64,000 bases of DNA from Liolophura sinensis (lineage: Eukaryota > Mollusca > Polyplacophora > Chitonida > Chitonidae). Every line of letters starts with the position of its first letter. The first letter of the stretch is position 1. The notes beneath the pieces are model-generated. The model did no database searches, had not been told where the DNA came from, and worked only from the letters and a program-made list of their open reading frames with translations. Both the position numbers and the translations under genes were made by a program. Positions 47,490 through 59,909 of the stretch are shown piece by piece. Where the stretch lies: positions 8,243,338-8,307,337 of the forward strand of contig NC_088302.1 of NCBI RefSeq assembly GCF_032854445.1, given 5' to 3'.

Positions 47490-48265
47490 TCGGAAAAAAC
47501 GTACGGTCAATTACATTGGTCATTTGTACATATCCCATAAATCTCACACGATGCAAGCCCTGTCAGTTTGCACTATCTACTGCAGCATTGGTTTCTTGTA
47601 AAGTAAGGGAATATCACAGTATAAAGGAAATGACGTTTGGTGAGTGTCAAATTCTCGGTGGGTAGGGTCCATAAATCTCTCGTCTAGCCATAAAACTCTC
47701 TTGAATCGCCATCAATTGTTTGTACATGTATTTAGTTTCGTTTGCTATCGTTACCATCCTGTCCCAAATTAAGGACCAACAGTTTTAAAACCCGATCAAA
47801 AAAAGTTTATGTACTGTCATGCGAGCAAATTGTCTACTAACCACATGATGTTTTACGTATGTCCATTTTAAAACATTTACTAATATCTACACACAACTGC
47901 AACGTTAAATCCAGAAGGAGTGTATACTGGGAACTTGAAAAAGAAGTGCTATATCTTAACCATTGCAGAAAGCCCAGAGGCAACGTTTCTTTGTCGTGAT
48001 CATTTGCCAGTTGATTATGCCAATTGATGTTGGGGTAACCATCAACAGAATTTCACCGTGCAGTTATGGCACATGAAATAATCCATCAGTTGAGAAAGGC
48101 CAAGCCGATACAGTAACGTATGGCCACTTACATTGTCCATAACTACATAAGCCATAAATCTCGCCTATTCTAAGTCCTGTCTGTTTGCCGTGCTATCTAC
48201 TGCAGCATGATTAACTCCAAATCTCAGATTTCTTGTAAAGTGAGAGAATTTTCACAGCACACAGG
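47490..48265 (+). repeat. internal duplication near the end of array copy 1
   Basis: A block of about 150 bp (CATAAATCTCACACGATGC, CTATCTACTGCAGCAT, TTTCTTGTAAAGT) at 47500-47650 recurs diverged at 48120-48265. Copy 2 has the pair at 55345-55490 and 55550-55690 with a shorter spacer, and copy 3 shows the first member at 63545-63680. Confidence 0.8.
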
Positions 48266-49280
48266 AATTCTGGTGTGACGCCGGAATGTCTTACGTTACG
48301 TGGAAACGATACTTTTACTATTAGTCTCTGACATGACTGATCGCCCACCGCTTTATAACATCTTTATAACGCCAAACAGCAAGAATGAAACAGGTTTTTT
48401 TCTCTCCAAGTTTACCACAACTCTAACGACACTATTATCGTTCCGAGCAGCTTGGAATCGACTCCCTGTTAAGTAAAACCAAAGGTTAAAAGTTTTTCAG
48501 AAACACAACGCCTTGTCTGTGTGCAAATTAAACATACAAGCGATACATCCATACATAGCGTACGCTGTATAATTCTTAAACGCTAAGTAATATTCAAAAT
48601 CGATAATCGTTTATTAACGCTAGGGCTTACTAACTCTATTACCGTTTATCAAAAACACCCGCTAAACGACAAGACCTTGCTAGAAAATGATATAGCCTCA
48701 CTGACAGATCTAAGGTTCCCTTTTTTTTACACAAATACTCAAATATACTTTTGTGATTTTTAGACACAAGGTAATCAAAATTTCGAGCCAGCTAGTCTTG
48801 GATTAGGCACGTAGATCACGTATGCTATGTGTTTCCTCGATATAGAAGCGCCGTACAAGTAGCGCCTTTTTTGCATGCTTGGAAGGCCAAATAAAGGCCT
48901 GAAAAGTCATTGAAGACGACAGTGTTAAGCATCCTGACTCACAAATTTGTATTTAGCTGTATTGTACGGTATGGTTGTAATTGCTATTGTTTTTCTGTGT
49001 TATTTTGATTAGAACTGATCATAAAGGTGTTGTGTACACAATGGAGTATCAGAATATGGGATTATTAATGGTGCTTGCTTTTTGTATGATAAGAGCAGCC
49101 TCATGTTCTTGACCAGAGAATTTGACCAGATAAATTATTATTCGAATGTGGGTAGGTCTTGGTTGATGATCAATATGATATCAAGTAAACGACACAACTC
49201 ATTAAGGAAGTACAACACGGCAATCGGGTTGAGTAACTTGGGCTATAGCACACAAACACGTTGTACATACTACCGATGGC

Positions 49281-49368
49281 TCGTACGTCCGGGCACTCTG
49301 TCCTCTACCCACAAAGCAGATCGTCATCGTATTTTTTAGTACAGTGTTAATTCAGTCAAATAGATAAA
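49281..49368 (+). repeat. degenerate SINE tail (copy 2)
   Basis: GGGCACTCTGTCCTCTACCC, GATCGTCATCGTATTTTTTA, GTACAGTGTTAATTCAGTCA and AATAGATAAATC follow the order of the SINE 3' half. The copy-3 counterpart is 57803-57905; copy 1 lacks it. Confidence 0.65.
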
Positions 49369-49493
49369 TCATTGGTGAAGGACCGATAGGTGAATCAGGC
49401 CCTTAATAATTTCACATTTTCTACATAATAATGCTTCACAATGACTGTTTCAATAGACTTCTCGACAATACGGAATTGTGTCGTCTCTAATTT

Positions 49494-49746
49494 TTTTTAA
49501 ATACTTATTTGATAGGTGTTTTACGTCGTACTCAAGAATACTTCACTTGTACGACAGCGACCAGGAAAACGGTGGGAGGAAACCGGGCACAGCCCGAGGA
49601 AAATATACGACCACCCACAAGTTGCTGAGAGACCCTCCCACGTGCGGACGGAGGGAAGGCCAGCATGATCTGGACTTGAGCGCACAGCGACCCCATTATT
49701 GAGAGTCTTCTGGGTCAATGCACACCCTGCTGGCACGCTAACCACC
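49494..49746 (-). repeat. full-length SINE in array copy 2
   Basis: Same insertion as 42232-42487, with a few point differences. Confidence 0.9.
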
Positions 49747-51899
49747 ACGAAGGCCCCCCAATGATCTGTTTGATCTGTCAACTTAGATGTGGACAAGGTC
49801 TTGGCACATTATATAAAGTGTATTTTTTCATGGCTGAAATCAAGAATTCAGTCCAAATGGTTTCATTCCTTTCTTTTTCATGCAGCCGTACTTCGTACAG
49901 CGTACATGCCAGCTCCCCAGGTTTTACAGACATTTTAGCATTCTGTGTTGAATGAAGTAGCTTTTGTGACTGTAATTAATGCAAATAAAACATGTCTATG
50001 TATTTTATTGTACATGTGATAAATGTGACTTTAATATAATTCTATAAAACCAGCAACTATTTATGTTTGGTCAGTTTAAATAATGACACCGCGAGAAGCT
50101 TGTATACCCGATTATATGTTGCATCATTTCTTACTGATTCAGGAAATTTCATTACAAATTAATCATGAATTAGCAATCTAATTAGTAACTCGATTAACAT
50201 TATAAAGAAATCTTGGTCTCTTTCTGAGGTCTAGTAATATATGTAAATAATGCTTAATGAAATGACAACATTTTCCACTTCATATCGACAAAAGAGATAA
50301 TTTTATACCTTTTAAAGTTTAGGCGACTCCAATTCTCTTTATATTTCATTTCATTTTCGAAAAAATTACCAAAATGGTTAAAAATTTAGAAATGTTCAGC
50401 TGCCCATATAGGTTAGCATAGAAACTGCAAAATGTTAACACAGTTTAGCACCGACGGTTGAGATTGGTTGGCTCTACTGGGGTCACTTGATCACAACGCT
50501 GGCATACAAACCTTCCGGCAATTGAAAGAAACTCTCGAAGCCTCTTGAATTGCCTACTTGTGGGTCAGAGATCTGGTATTGTAATCATAGTTAGTGCTTA
50601 GTGCTTTATTAGGCAGTCACTTCTCGTTGTGGTCAGGTCAGGTGTGATATTGCAGAGACCATGGAAAGCTTTGTCTAGGAGTCTGTACGTCTTGTCTAAC
50701 ACGCGAAGTAGCATTCCACACAGCGATCCTACATCATCGATACCGGCATTGACGGAGGTGCAACCCAGGCTGATAAGCCAGGTTTGTCTCGTGTGGGAAT
50801 GGCAGACCAGAGTCCAAGGACAAACTGGAATCGTATAAACTCGGATTGGCTTTTAGAGTGGGGCTCAAGGGAGTTGGAATTCTTGTGAATTGTCTGATAT
50901 TTCACCATGATACTCGATATCGACTGTGAAGTAATGGAAGCTAAAACGGCCAGTTTACAGTCTCAGCCTTCATAAACACCGGTGATATGGTCTGTGCTAC
51001 TGACCAAATATCAGGCGCCTTACGCTACCAGGTGAAAAGCGATTTTGTTTAAGCCATATTTATCTTCACAGCACAATTGAAATGATTAAACATATGATTT
51101 TCGCTTGAGAAAATTAAAACGACGTTAGTTCTGAGTTTGTTGCTTATTTCACAGAACCCTTACTCTGTGCTGAAAACCTATTATGTATTAACTCAGACCA
51201 TAACTAAAATGTCGAAATATGGCACAAGTTTTTACACGTCCCTTCAGGAAATATGACATAGAAGCGAAGTGGCTTTCAACGCATCACTGGTATCTTCGAT
51301 TGAATGTTAAGAATCAGTGGAAAATGACCCAGCCCATTAACTGTTGAGTATCCGATGGAGTAGGCGGCTAGATACAAGTGTGCTAAGTCCCCCGATATTT
51401 GTATGCTAACACACAAATATTGACAGCTCAGAAGTGGCTAATGGTGGTGAGATTTAAAAAAATATAACACAGCGATTTTGATAGGGCAGGACATGGTGAC
51501 GGCTGCAAATCACATTCTTCATATCCTAATAGCTCATGCCTTATCACATATTTCCTCTCTCACGAAAAAAAATTAATAAAAACACGAAACGAGGAAATAA
51601 ATGAAAATAGAGTATTAGTAATACCCCTGAAGGCTCAGTTCTAATTACCACTTAGATTATGACAGTTTCCGACCTGCGTTGAATACTCCCGAGACGGAAC
51701 AGAAAATGTCACTTTTTTGGAAAGAGGGTAGAGTGATGTGTAACTGAAGCTTCTGATCTGACCTGGAAGTTCCTTGTATTTACGGACTTGGCGAAAGGTT
51801 CTCTTTGGTGCTATATTTGTTTCTTGAGTCTTCCTGTTATCGACTCGGAACGCATAGAATGTCGAAATTAAAATGTTGGTCGCTGGAATCACGTGACAA

Positions 51900-52125
51900 A
51901 AGAGCAAACTTGATATATAGTTACATGGAACATGTAAATTGTAGAGTAAACGGGCCTTAATGAATGTTTTGTAAAGAGCAAACTTGATATATAGTTACAT
52001 GGAACATGTAAATAGTAGAGTAAATGGGCCTTAATGAATGTTTTGTAAAGAGCAAATTTAATATATAGTTACATGGAACATGTAAATTGTAGAGTAAATG
52101 GGCATTAATGAATGTTTTGTGTAAT
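51900..52125. repeat. 74-bp tandem repeat, three units (copy 2)
   Basis: Same unit as 44198-44345 with one extra copy. Units start near 51901, 51975 and 52048. Confidence 0.9.
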
Positions 52126-52154
52126 ATTTTTAATAATGTAATTAATCTGCCAGT

Positions 52155-53085
52155 CGTTCACAAATCATCGACCAAGCACCAAGCAAGAAGGCAGTCAGCC
52201 TGACAGCTAGACAGCAAAACGAAACAACCTACCATCCGCCACCCACTGAGCAAGCAGGGAGTTAGCATGACAGTTAGAAAGCAAAACGAAACAACCTACC
52301 ATCCACCACCCACCAAACAACCAGACAGTCAGCAAGAGAGCTAGACAGCAAAACGAAACAACCTACCATCGATCACCCACCAAGCAAGCAGCCAGTCAGG
52401 TTGACAGCTAGACAGCAAAACGTAACAATCTACCATCCACCACCCACTAAGCAAGCAGCCAGTCAGCCTGACAGCTAGACAGCAAAACGTAACAATCTAC
52501 AATCCATCACCCACCAAGCAAGCAGACAGTCAGCCTGACAGCTAGACAGCAAAACGAAACAACGTACCACTCACCACCCACCAAGCAAGCAGCCAGTCAG
52601 CCGGACAGCTAGACAGCAAAACGAAACAACCTACCATCCACCACCCACCAAACAAGCAGCCAGTCAGCCTGACAGCTAGACAGCAAAACGAAACAACCTA
52701 CCATCCTCCACCCACCAAGCAAGCAGCCAGTCAGCCTGACAGCTAGACAGGAAAACGAAACAACCTACCATCGATCACCCACCAAACAAAGAGCCAGTCA
52801 GCCTGACAGCTAGACAGCAAAACGAAACAACCTACCATCCTCCAGCCACCAAGCAAGCAGCCAGTCAGCCTGACATCTAGACAGCAAAAGGAAACAACTT
52901 ACCATCCATCACTCACCAAACAAGCAGACAGTCAGCCCGACAGCTAGACAGTCAACCAATCAGCCTGCCATACATCATCCACCAAGCAATGTAGACAACC
53001 AGTCAGCTTACCATCCGCCACCCAACAAGCAAACCAGACAGTTAGCACGTCATCTAGGTAGCCAACCAGCCAACCTACCATCATG
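52155..53085. repeat. 67-bp minisatellite, about 14 monomers (copy 2)
   Basis: Same monomer as 44385-45240, with a different set of variant monomers in the middle and the same right-end variants. Confidence 0.95.
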
Positions 53086-53780
53086 AAACAGAAAATCTGT
53101 TTACATTCGCTTTTCAAGAAGTTTGTCAGCAGTAGAGCGTAAGGGTAACACCGGTCCACTTGATGTCGTCGATGTCCAGCAATAGAAAGTGGGTCTGAAA
53201 TACCATTTGAGTATTGAAATACTAAATACTGCTATAGATGCCGTGATGAGACTTGTTGTTTTTGCTGTTCTTACAAAAATATCTGTCACAAATGCACTAT
53301 TCTACATCTGTCTGTGGTAAGGCTCTCAAAAGGGTTTCAAATGGGCCCGTCAGATGTGATCGATGAACACACATAAATCTGCCCATTTATTCTGTAATAA
53401 TACCATGCATATGAAAGGCGGTGTGATCAAACTGCTGATAACGTCTCCAAAATTGTTTTAGCAAGGAGTTTTCTCCTGTAAAATTCAAACAGCCAGGACA
53501 CATTACCTGGTATTGCCTGGCAATAATCACCTATTAAATGTACACTTGATGGTTCTTAGTGTTACAGATTACTTTATTATCGTTATTTTGTGTGTTTGGA
53601 AGATGTAACGTTAACTACCAAAAGAGAATGCCTGGCGACTTATTAAGAACGTTGATAGCAGGAATGTCTTCAGAAAACAGCACTTATTAATGAACTGTGT
53701 ACCCGTTGACACAGTACATGTCATTTTTTCGCCTTATCTAGATAGCAGATCTATCTGTGACTTTTTCCTTACATCACATA

Positions 53781-53930
53781 AACCAAATCACTTTGTCCTC
53801 ACATCAGGCCAACAAGACACCTTTGTCTTCATATCAGTTGAACCAAATCACATTGCCGTAATATCGGATGAACAAAATCGCGGTGTCCTCACATCATATG
53901 AACCAAATCACATTGCCCTCACAAAAGGGA
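53781..53930 (+). repeat. 30-bp tandem repeat, five units, in open frame (copy 2)
   Basis: Exact 30-bp steps at 53781, 53811, 53841, 53871 and 53901. They lie in the frame 53690-53980, which reads KPNHFVLTSG, QQDTFVFISV, EPNHIAVISD, EQNRGVLTSY, EPNHIALTKG. No family with this ten-residue repeat is known to me. The frame is short, has no visible signal peptide and is broken in copy 1, so translation is doubtful. Confidence 0.8.
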
Positions 53931-54713
53931 CACCAGTGACATCAATTTGTTTCCAGTTCATCCAATCATTTTTTTCTTAGACCTCTACATCCTGCCACTA
54001 TTGTCCGTTTTTAGGTTTCCAAAAGCCTTCCGAAACGATCATGTCCAAAGAAGAAAACGATACAGAACAGCTTCATTGCAATATACTATATAATAAAAAT
54101 AATTCAAAGTTTTATCTTATCAGTAAGCAGTTCTGCTTCAATTTACCCCAAAACTGACATGGCGTCATTGAGCATTTATCCAATCTTGTAACCAGTGATC
54201 AACTTGAATGTAACGCCACAAGAAAACATGAAAAAATAATATTGCTAAATTTCAATTTATTGTTTTCTCTTTGCACACGAAATGTTGGAGGAGATGGTAG
54301 ACTTATTATTATTGATGTACACTAATGCCACATAACGACGAGAAGTGAGTAAACAGGAACAAACACCGTGCCAATGTAAAGCATCGTCCCCTGATGACAA
54401 CGCATGTGATGGAGAAAGATTTAAACGTGTGACGTCCCTGAAGTATTCTCTGTAGCAGAACATTGAGGTTAATAACAGTAAGAGAATAGACAATGAAGGC
54501 GTTCTTACATTGTGTATCTCATGTTTGCTCGGGCAAAGTCATTTCTGTGCAGGTTAATATCTTAGGGATTAACCTTAGTCTGGGGCAGGTAGTCTGGGGA
54601 ATTCTCGGGAGGTATTATTTAGGGGTGAGCAGGTAAACAGCACTCGCTGAAAAATTGGGCTTTTGGTTGATAACAATAGGTGCGTGTTGAGTTTTAACAA
54701 TTTTGTTTAGGGG

Positions 54714-54915
54714 GTATCGGTGGCCAATGAGTAGCGTGCCAGTGAAGCACAGTAACTCAGGAGTGTCTCCAATGCGGTCCAGATAGAGTGAAATCAATTG
54801 ATTCTGGTTTCTTCTTTTGTCGTAAATTGGAAGGTTTACAAGCATCCTGGGTTGAACTACAAGTGTCTACATGCACATACTTACACATAATAACAGCGTT
54901 AAACAATAAAAAAAA
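54714..54915 (+). repeat. degenerate SINE (copy 2)
   Basis: Counterpart of 46868-47080. Confidence 0.75.
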
Positions 54916-55436
54916 ATACAAAAAGATTTTTGTTGGTACAAGCACAAAGTGCAGTCATCAACAAAATTGTCTTGTCCGATTGTAGACCCTTAATCCTACT
55001 ATACTAAATCCATTAGTAAGTCCGTAAGTGTTTGTGTTTAACATGGAGGGGTAAGCGATACAATCAATATGTATGAAGACAAAAACAGAACCAGAAGTCA
55101 GCAAACCGGACGGGAGGCTTAACAGAATATGTCCAAAAACTCCAAAGCTTGGATTACAACGGATTAGCATTGTTGTTAAAGTGTCTTACGTTAAAGAGAC
55201 ATTTCTGTGAAAATTGATGCGTGACATGAAATCAACTCATCACGAGGTCACGCTATAATGCTCATTGGAGATCGGCGTAAGTATCAAACAGATTTCCGGC
55301 GTCCATTAGGAAAACAGGAAAGAGTTCTTCATCGGAAAAAAACGTACGGTCATTTACATATCCTATAAATCTCACACGATGTAAGCCCTGTCAGTTTGCA
55401 CTATCTACTGCAGCATTGGTTTCTTTTAAAGTAAGG

Positions 55437-55467
55437 TTATGCTGTGATAGTAAATATCACAGCATAA
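55437..55467. repeat. perfect 13-bp-arm hairpin created by local insertion
   Basis: TTATGCTGTGATA and TATCACAGCATAA flank a 5-base loop. Copies 1 and 3 have GTAAGGGAATATCACAG at this place, without the left arm. Confidence 0.95.
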
Positions 55468-55828
55468 AAGAAATGGCGTTTGGTGAGTGTCTACAAACAA
55501 CTGCAACAGGAAATAACCCACCAGCTGAGAAAGGCCAAGCCGATACAGTATGGCCTTGTACATTGTCCATAACTACATAAGCCACAAATCTCGCCTAATG
55601 TAAGTCCTGTCTGTTTGACGTGTTATCTACTGCAGCATGGTTAACTCCAAATCTCAGATTTCTTGTAAAGTGAGAGAATTTTCACAGCACACAGGAAGAT
55701 TGGTGAGAAATAAAGCTTCTGGTGGAGGCAAGACAATTCATCCAACCACTAGACTGTTGCGGTGTGGCACGTGGCAACATAGAACCTAAACATATGTAGT
55801 ACAAGACAACATAGAACCTAAACACGTG

Positions 55829-55885
55829 TGAAACCGGACAGAGTCCCTTGGAAACCCACAACCATCCGCAGGTTTGCTCCCGAGA
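55829..55885 (-). repeat. SINE fragment (copy 3)
   Basis: AAACCGGACAGAGTCCCTTG and CAACCATCCGCAGGTTTGCT survive; the tail seen at 40348 in copy 1 is deleted. Confidence 0.8.
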
Positions 55886-57802
55886 CAATGTCGCTTTAAT
55901 CTACAGTTCTTCTCAGGACCCTTCCGTCAGTATGGAAATGTACTACTCTGCTGTTCTGATGTCAACAATGATAGCTGTCAAAACGGCTTTGTGGTTGCCG
56001 GGAGGGTGGGGGGGGGGAGCGTATGGATGCGCTAAGCTGATCAGCATGTTCATCGATGACGTCAATTCGTAATATTCCCGACCACTAGCGGAAATTATGC
56101 GTAAACTAGAGCGGGTTATTGAGAAACATAAAATATGTCCCAAAAATAAAAAGTGAAAATTCTCATTTTCATTGGGCCATATCTTCATTCATTTTCCTTG
56201 AAACAATACTCTCCGTTCCATAGTACATTTTTTGTGCATCCCTTACGAATTCATTAGGAAGACCGGTAATAATGCTTGAGTATTAAACCGGCCATGGTGC
56301 GGACAATGGTAATAAGTATCTGTTCAGCCAACTCAGTTCAGAAGCTTGGAACATTCAGAATCTTATAGTAGGCGCGATGGAACTGTTATACATTAAGGCA
56401 TGTTTTCCCTTTCAAGGCTTGAATGTGTTCAATGTGGTCGGAATTGTATGAACAGATTCCTCCACAACAGAATAACAAGCATTATGCAGAAATTTGAAAT
56501 AGAGAATTTAGCATAGCGGAAATAAACCCATGGCTTAGCATTGGCTTTAAGATAGTGAAATGTGGCATATAATCCTGTCACAATACTGTGAATATAGCTC
56601 CTTTAATGGCGATATTTAATCCTAAGGTGGACGTAAAAAAGACATTTGCGGAAAAAAATCGTCGCAGTATTTCAAAAAGCTTTTAGCTCTGAGCGATAGA
56701 TTTTGAGATCTGTCAATAAACGCGAGAGTTAAGGTCTGTTCGATGAGTATGGAAGGTCCAGACTATATAATACTCCAGAATTCGGGATATACTGGAATTG
56801 ACGCCGGAATGTCTTACGTTACGTGGAAACGACACTTTTAGTGTTGGTCTCTGACATGACTGATCGCCCACCACTGTATAACATCTTTACAACGCCAAAC
56901 AGCAAGAATGAAACAGGTTTTTTTCTCTCCAAGTTTACCACAGCTCTAACGACACTATTATCGTTCCGAGCAGCTTGGAATCGACTCCCTGTTAAGTAAA
57001 ACCAAAGGTTAAAAGTTTTTCAGAAACACAACGCCTCGTCTGTGTGCAAATTAAACACACAAGCGATATATCCATACATAGTGTACGCTGTATCATTCTT
57101 AAACCTTAAGTAATATTCAAAATCGATAATCGTTTATTAACGCTAGGGCTTACTAACTCTATTATCGTTTATCAAAAACACGCGTACAAAAACAACGATT
57201 TGACCTTGCTAGAAAATGATATAGCCTCACTGACAGATCCAAACTTTTCTTTTCTATACAAATACACAAATATACTTTTGGGATTTTTAGACACGAGTTA
57301 TTTATATTGCAGGCACAAGGTAATCAAAATTTCGAGCCAGCTAGACGGATTAGGCACGTAGATCATGTATGCTATGTGTTTCCTCGATATAGAAGCGCCG
57401 TACAGGTTGCGCCTTTTAGCACGCTTGGAAGGCCAAATAAAGGCCTGACAAGGCCTGGAAAGTCATTAAAGACGACAGTTTTAATCATCCTGACTCACAA
57501 ATGTGTATTTGGCTGTATTGTACGGTATTGTTGTAATCGCTATTGTTTTTCTGTGTTATCTTGATTAGAACTGATCATAAAGGTGTTGTGTACGCAATAG
57601 AGTATCAGAATTTGGGATTATTAATAGTGCTTGGTTTTTGTATGATAAGAGCAGCCTCATGTTTTTGAACAGAGAATTTGACCACATAAATTATTATTCG
57701 AATGTGGGTAGGTCTTGGTTGATGATGAATATAATATCAAGTAAACGACATAACTTGACTAACTTGGGCTACAGCACACGAATACGTTGTACATACTACC
57801 AA

Positions 57803-57905
57803 TGGCTTGTACGTCCGGGCACTCTGTCCTCTAGCCACAAAACAGATTGTCATCGTATATTTTTTAGTACAGTGTTAAATCAGTGAAATAGATACAGTTG
57901 TAAAT
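57803..57905 (+). repeat. degenerate SINE tail (copy 3)
   Basis: Counterpart of 49281-49368. Confidence 0.6.
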
Positions 57906-57961
57906 CATTGTTGAAGGACCGATAGGTGAATCAGGCCCTTGATATTTTCAAATTTTCTACA

Positions 57962-58073
57962 TAATAATACCATCCACAAACAACCAGCCAGTCAGGAAGA
58001 CAGCTAGACATCTAACCAACCTATCTACCATTCACAACTCATACACCCTGCTGGCACGCTAACCACCTCGTCA
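57962..58073. repeat. minisatellite scrap joined to SINE head remnant (copy 3)
   Basis: 57968-58030 resembles one 67-bp minisatellite monomer (CAACCAGCCAGTCAGGAAGA, CAGCTAGACA). It is joined to ACCCTGCTGGCACGCTAACC, the head end of the SINE that is complete in copies 1 and 2. Confidence 0.8.
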
Positions 58074-59644
58074 ACTTCATATCGACCAATGACATAATTC
58101 TGTACGTTTTAAAGGCTACGCAACTACAATTATCTTTATATTTCATTTCATTTTCGGAAAAAAAAATACCATTATGGCTGAAAATTTGAAAATCTTCAGC
58201 TGCCCATATTTTTCTTAGCATAGAAACTGTAAAATTTTATCCTAGGGTCACGTGATCACAACGCTGGCATACAAACCTTCCGGCAATTGAAAGTAACATC
58301 TGCAACCTCTGGTATTGTAATCTTAGTTAGTGCTTACTGCTTACTAAGGCAGTCCCTTTTCGTTGTGGTCAGGTCAGGTGTGATATTGCAGAGACAATGG
58401 AAAGCTTTGTCTAGGAGTCTGTACGTCTTGTCTAACACGCGAAGTAGCATTCCACACAGCGATCCTACATCATCGATACCGGCATTGACGGAGGTGCAAC
58501 CCCAGGCTGATAAGCCAGGTATGTCTCGTGTGGGAATGGCAGACAAGAGCCCAAGGACAAACTGAAATCGTATAAACCCGAAAGTTTTATCGGTGGGGCT
58601 CAAGGGAGTTGGAATTCTTGTGAATTGTCTGATATTTCACCACAATACTCGATATCGACTGTGAAGTAATGAAAGCTAGGATGGGCAGTTGACCAGTTTC
58701 CAGTCTCAGCTTTCATAAACACCGCTGATTTAGTCTGTGCTACTGACCAAATAACAGACCCCTTACGCTACCAAGTGAAAAGCGATTTTGTTTAAGCCAT
58801 ATTTATCTTCACCGCACAATTCAGATGATTAAACATATGATTTTCGCTTGAGAAAATTAAAACGACGTTAGTTCTGAGTTTGTTGCTTATTTCACAGAAC
58901 CTTTACTCTTTGCTAAAAACCTATTATATATTAACTCAGACCATAACTAAGATGTCGGAATATGGCACAAGTTTTTACACGTCCCTTCAGAAAATATGAC
59001 ATAGAAGGGTAGTGGCTTTCAACGCATCACTGGTATCTTCGATTGAATGTTAAGAATCAGTGGAAAATGATCCAGCCCATTCACTGTTGAGTATCCGATT
59101 GAGTAGGCGGCTAGATACAAGTGTGCAATTCCCCCGATATTTGTATGCTAAAAGACAAATATTGACAGCTCAGAAGTGGCTAATGGTGGTGAGATGTAAA
59201 AAATACAACACAGCCATTTTGTTAGGGCAGGACATGATGACGGCTGCAAATCACATTCACGTGTTCATATTCTAACAGCCCATGCCTTATCACATATTTT
59301 ATCTCTCATGGAAAAAATTAATAAAAACACGAAACGAGGAAATAAATGAAAATAGAGTATTAGTAATACCCCTGAAGGCTCAGTTCTAATTACCACTTAG
59401 ATTATGACAGTTTCCGACCTGCGTTGAATACTCCCGAGACGGAACAGAAAATGTCACTTTTTTGGAAAGAGGGTAGAGTGAAGTGTAACTGAAGCTTCTG
59501 ATCTGACTTGGAAGTTCCTTGTATTTACGGACTTGGTGAAAGGTTATCTTTGGTGCTATATTTGTTTCTTGAGTCTTCCTGTTATCGACTCGGAACGCAT
59601 AGAATGTCGAAATTAAAATGTTGGTCGCTTGAATCACGTGACAA

Positions 59645-59868
59645 AAGAGCAAACTTGATATATAGTTACATGGAACATGTAAATTGTAGAGTAAACGGGC
59701 CTTAATGAATGTTTTGTAAAGAGCAAATTTGATATATAGTTACATGGAACATGTAAATTGTAAAGTAAGTGGGCCTTAATGAATGTTTTGTAAAGAGCAA
59801 ATTTGATATATAGTCACATGGAACATGCAAATTGTAGAATAAATGGGCCTTAATGAATGTTTTGTGTA
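59645..59868. repeat. 74-bp tandem repeat, three units (copy 3)
   Basis: Same unit as in copies 1 and 2. Units start near 59646, 59720 and 59794. Confidence 0.9.
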
Positions 59869-59909
59869 ATATTTTTAATAATGTGATTAATCTGCCAATC
59901 GTTCACAAA

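Larger units (their letters stand above)
40120..48265 (+). repeat. macrosatellite-like unit, copy 1
   Basis: First of three tandem copies of a unit of about 8 kb. The internal order is: GGACC/AACC-rich short repeat, truncated SINE, a unique part, inverted SINE, a 1-kb near-identical part, 74-bp repeat, 67-bp minisatellite, 30-bp repeat, SINE head, and terminal internal duplication. Compared with the others, copy 1 lacks about 610 bp present at 50360-50970 in copy 2 and lacks the degenerate SINE tail near 49281. Identity to copies 2 and 3 looks above 90 percent in most blocks. Confidence 0.95.
48266..55690 (+). repeat. macrosatellite-like unit, copy 2
   Basis: Second tandem copy. It begins at a point matching 41380 in copy 1 and 56797 in copy 3 (GACGCCGGAATGTCTTACG), so it lacks the first 1.1-1.3 kb. 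It otherwise follows the same order. It has an extra stretch at 50360-50970 (shared with copy 3) and a 15-bp templated insertion at about 55437. Confidence 0.95.

Noticed and set aside
58334-58603. An 89-codon minus frame in array copy 3 with LRVLDKTYRLLDKAFHCLCN.
   Set aside because: A one-base difference in the C run breaks it in copy 2 and copy 1 lacks the segment. No family is recognised.
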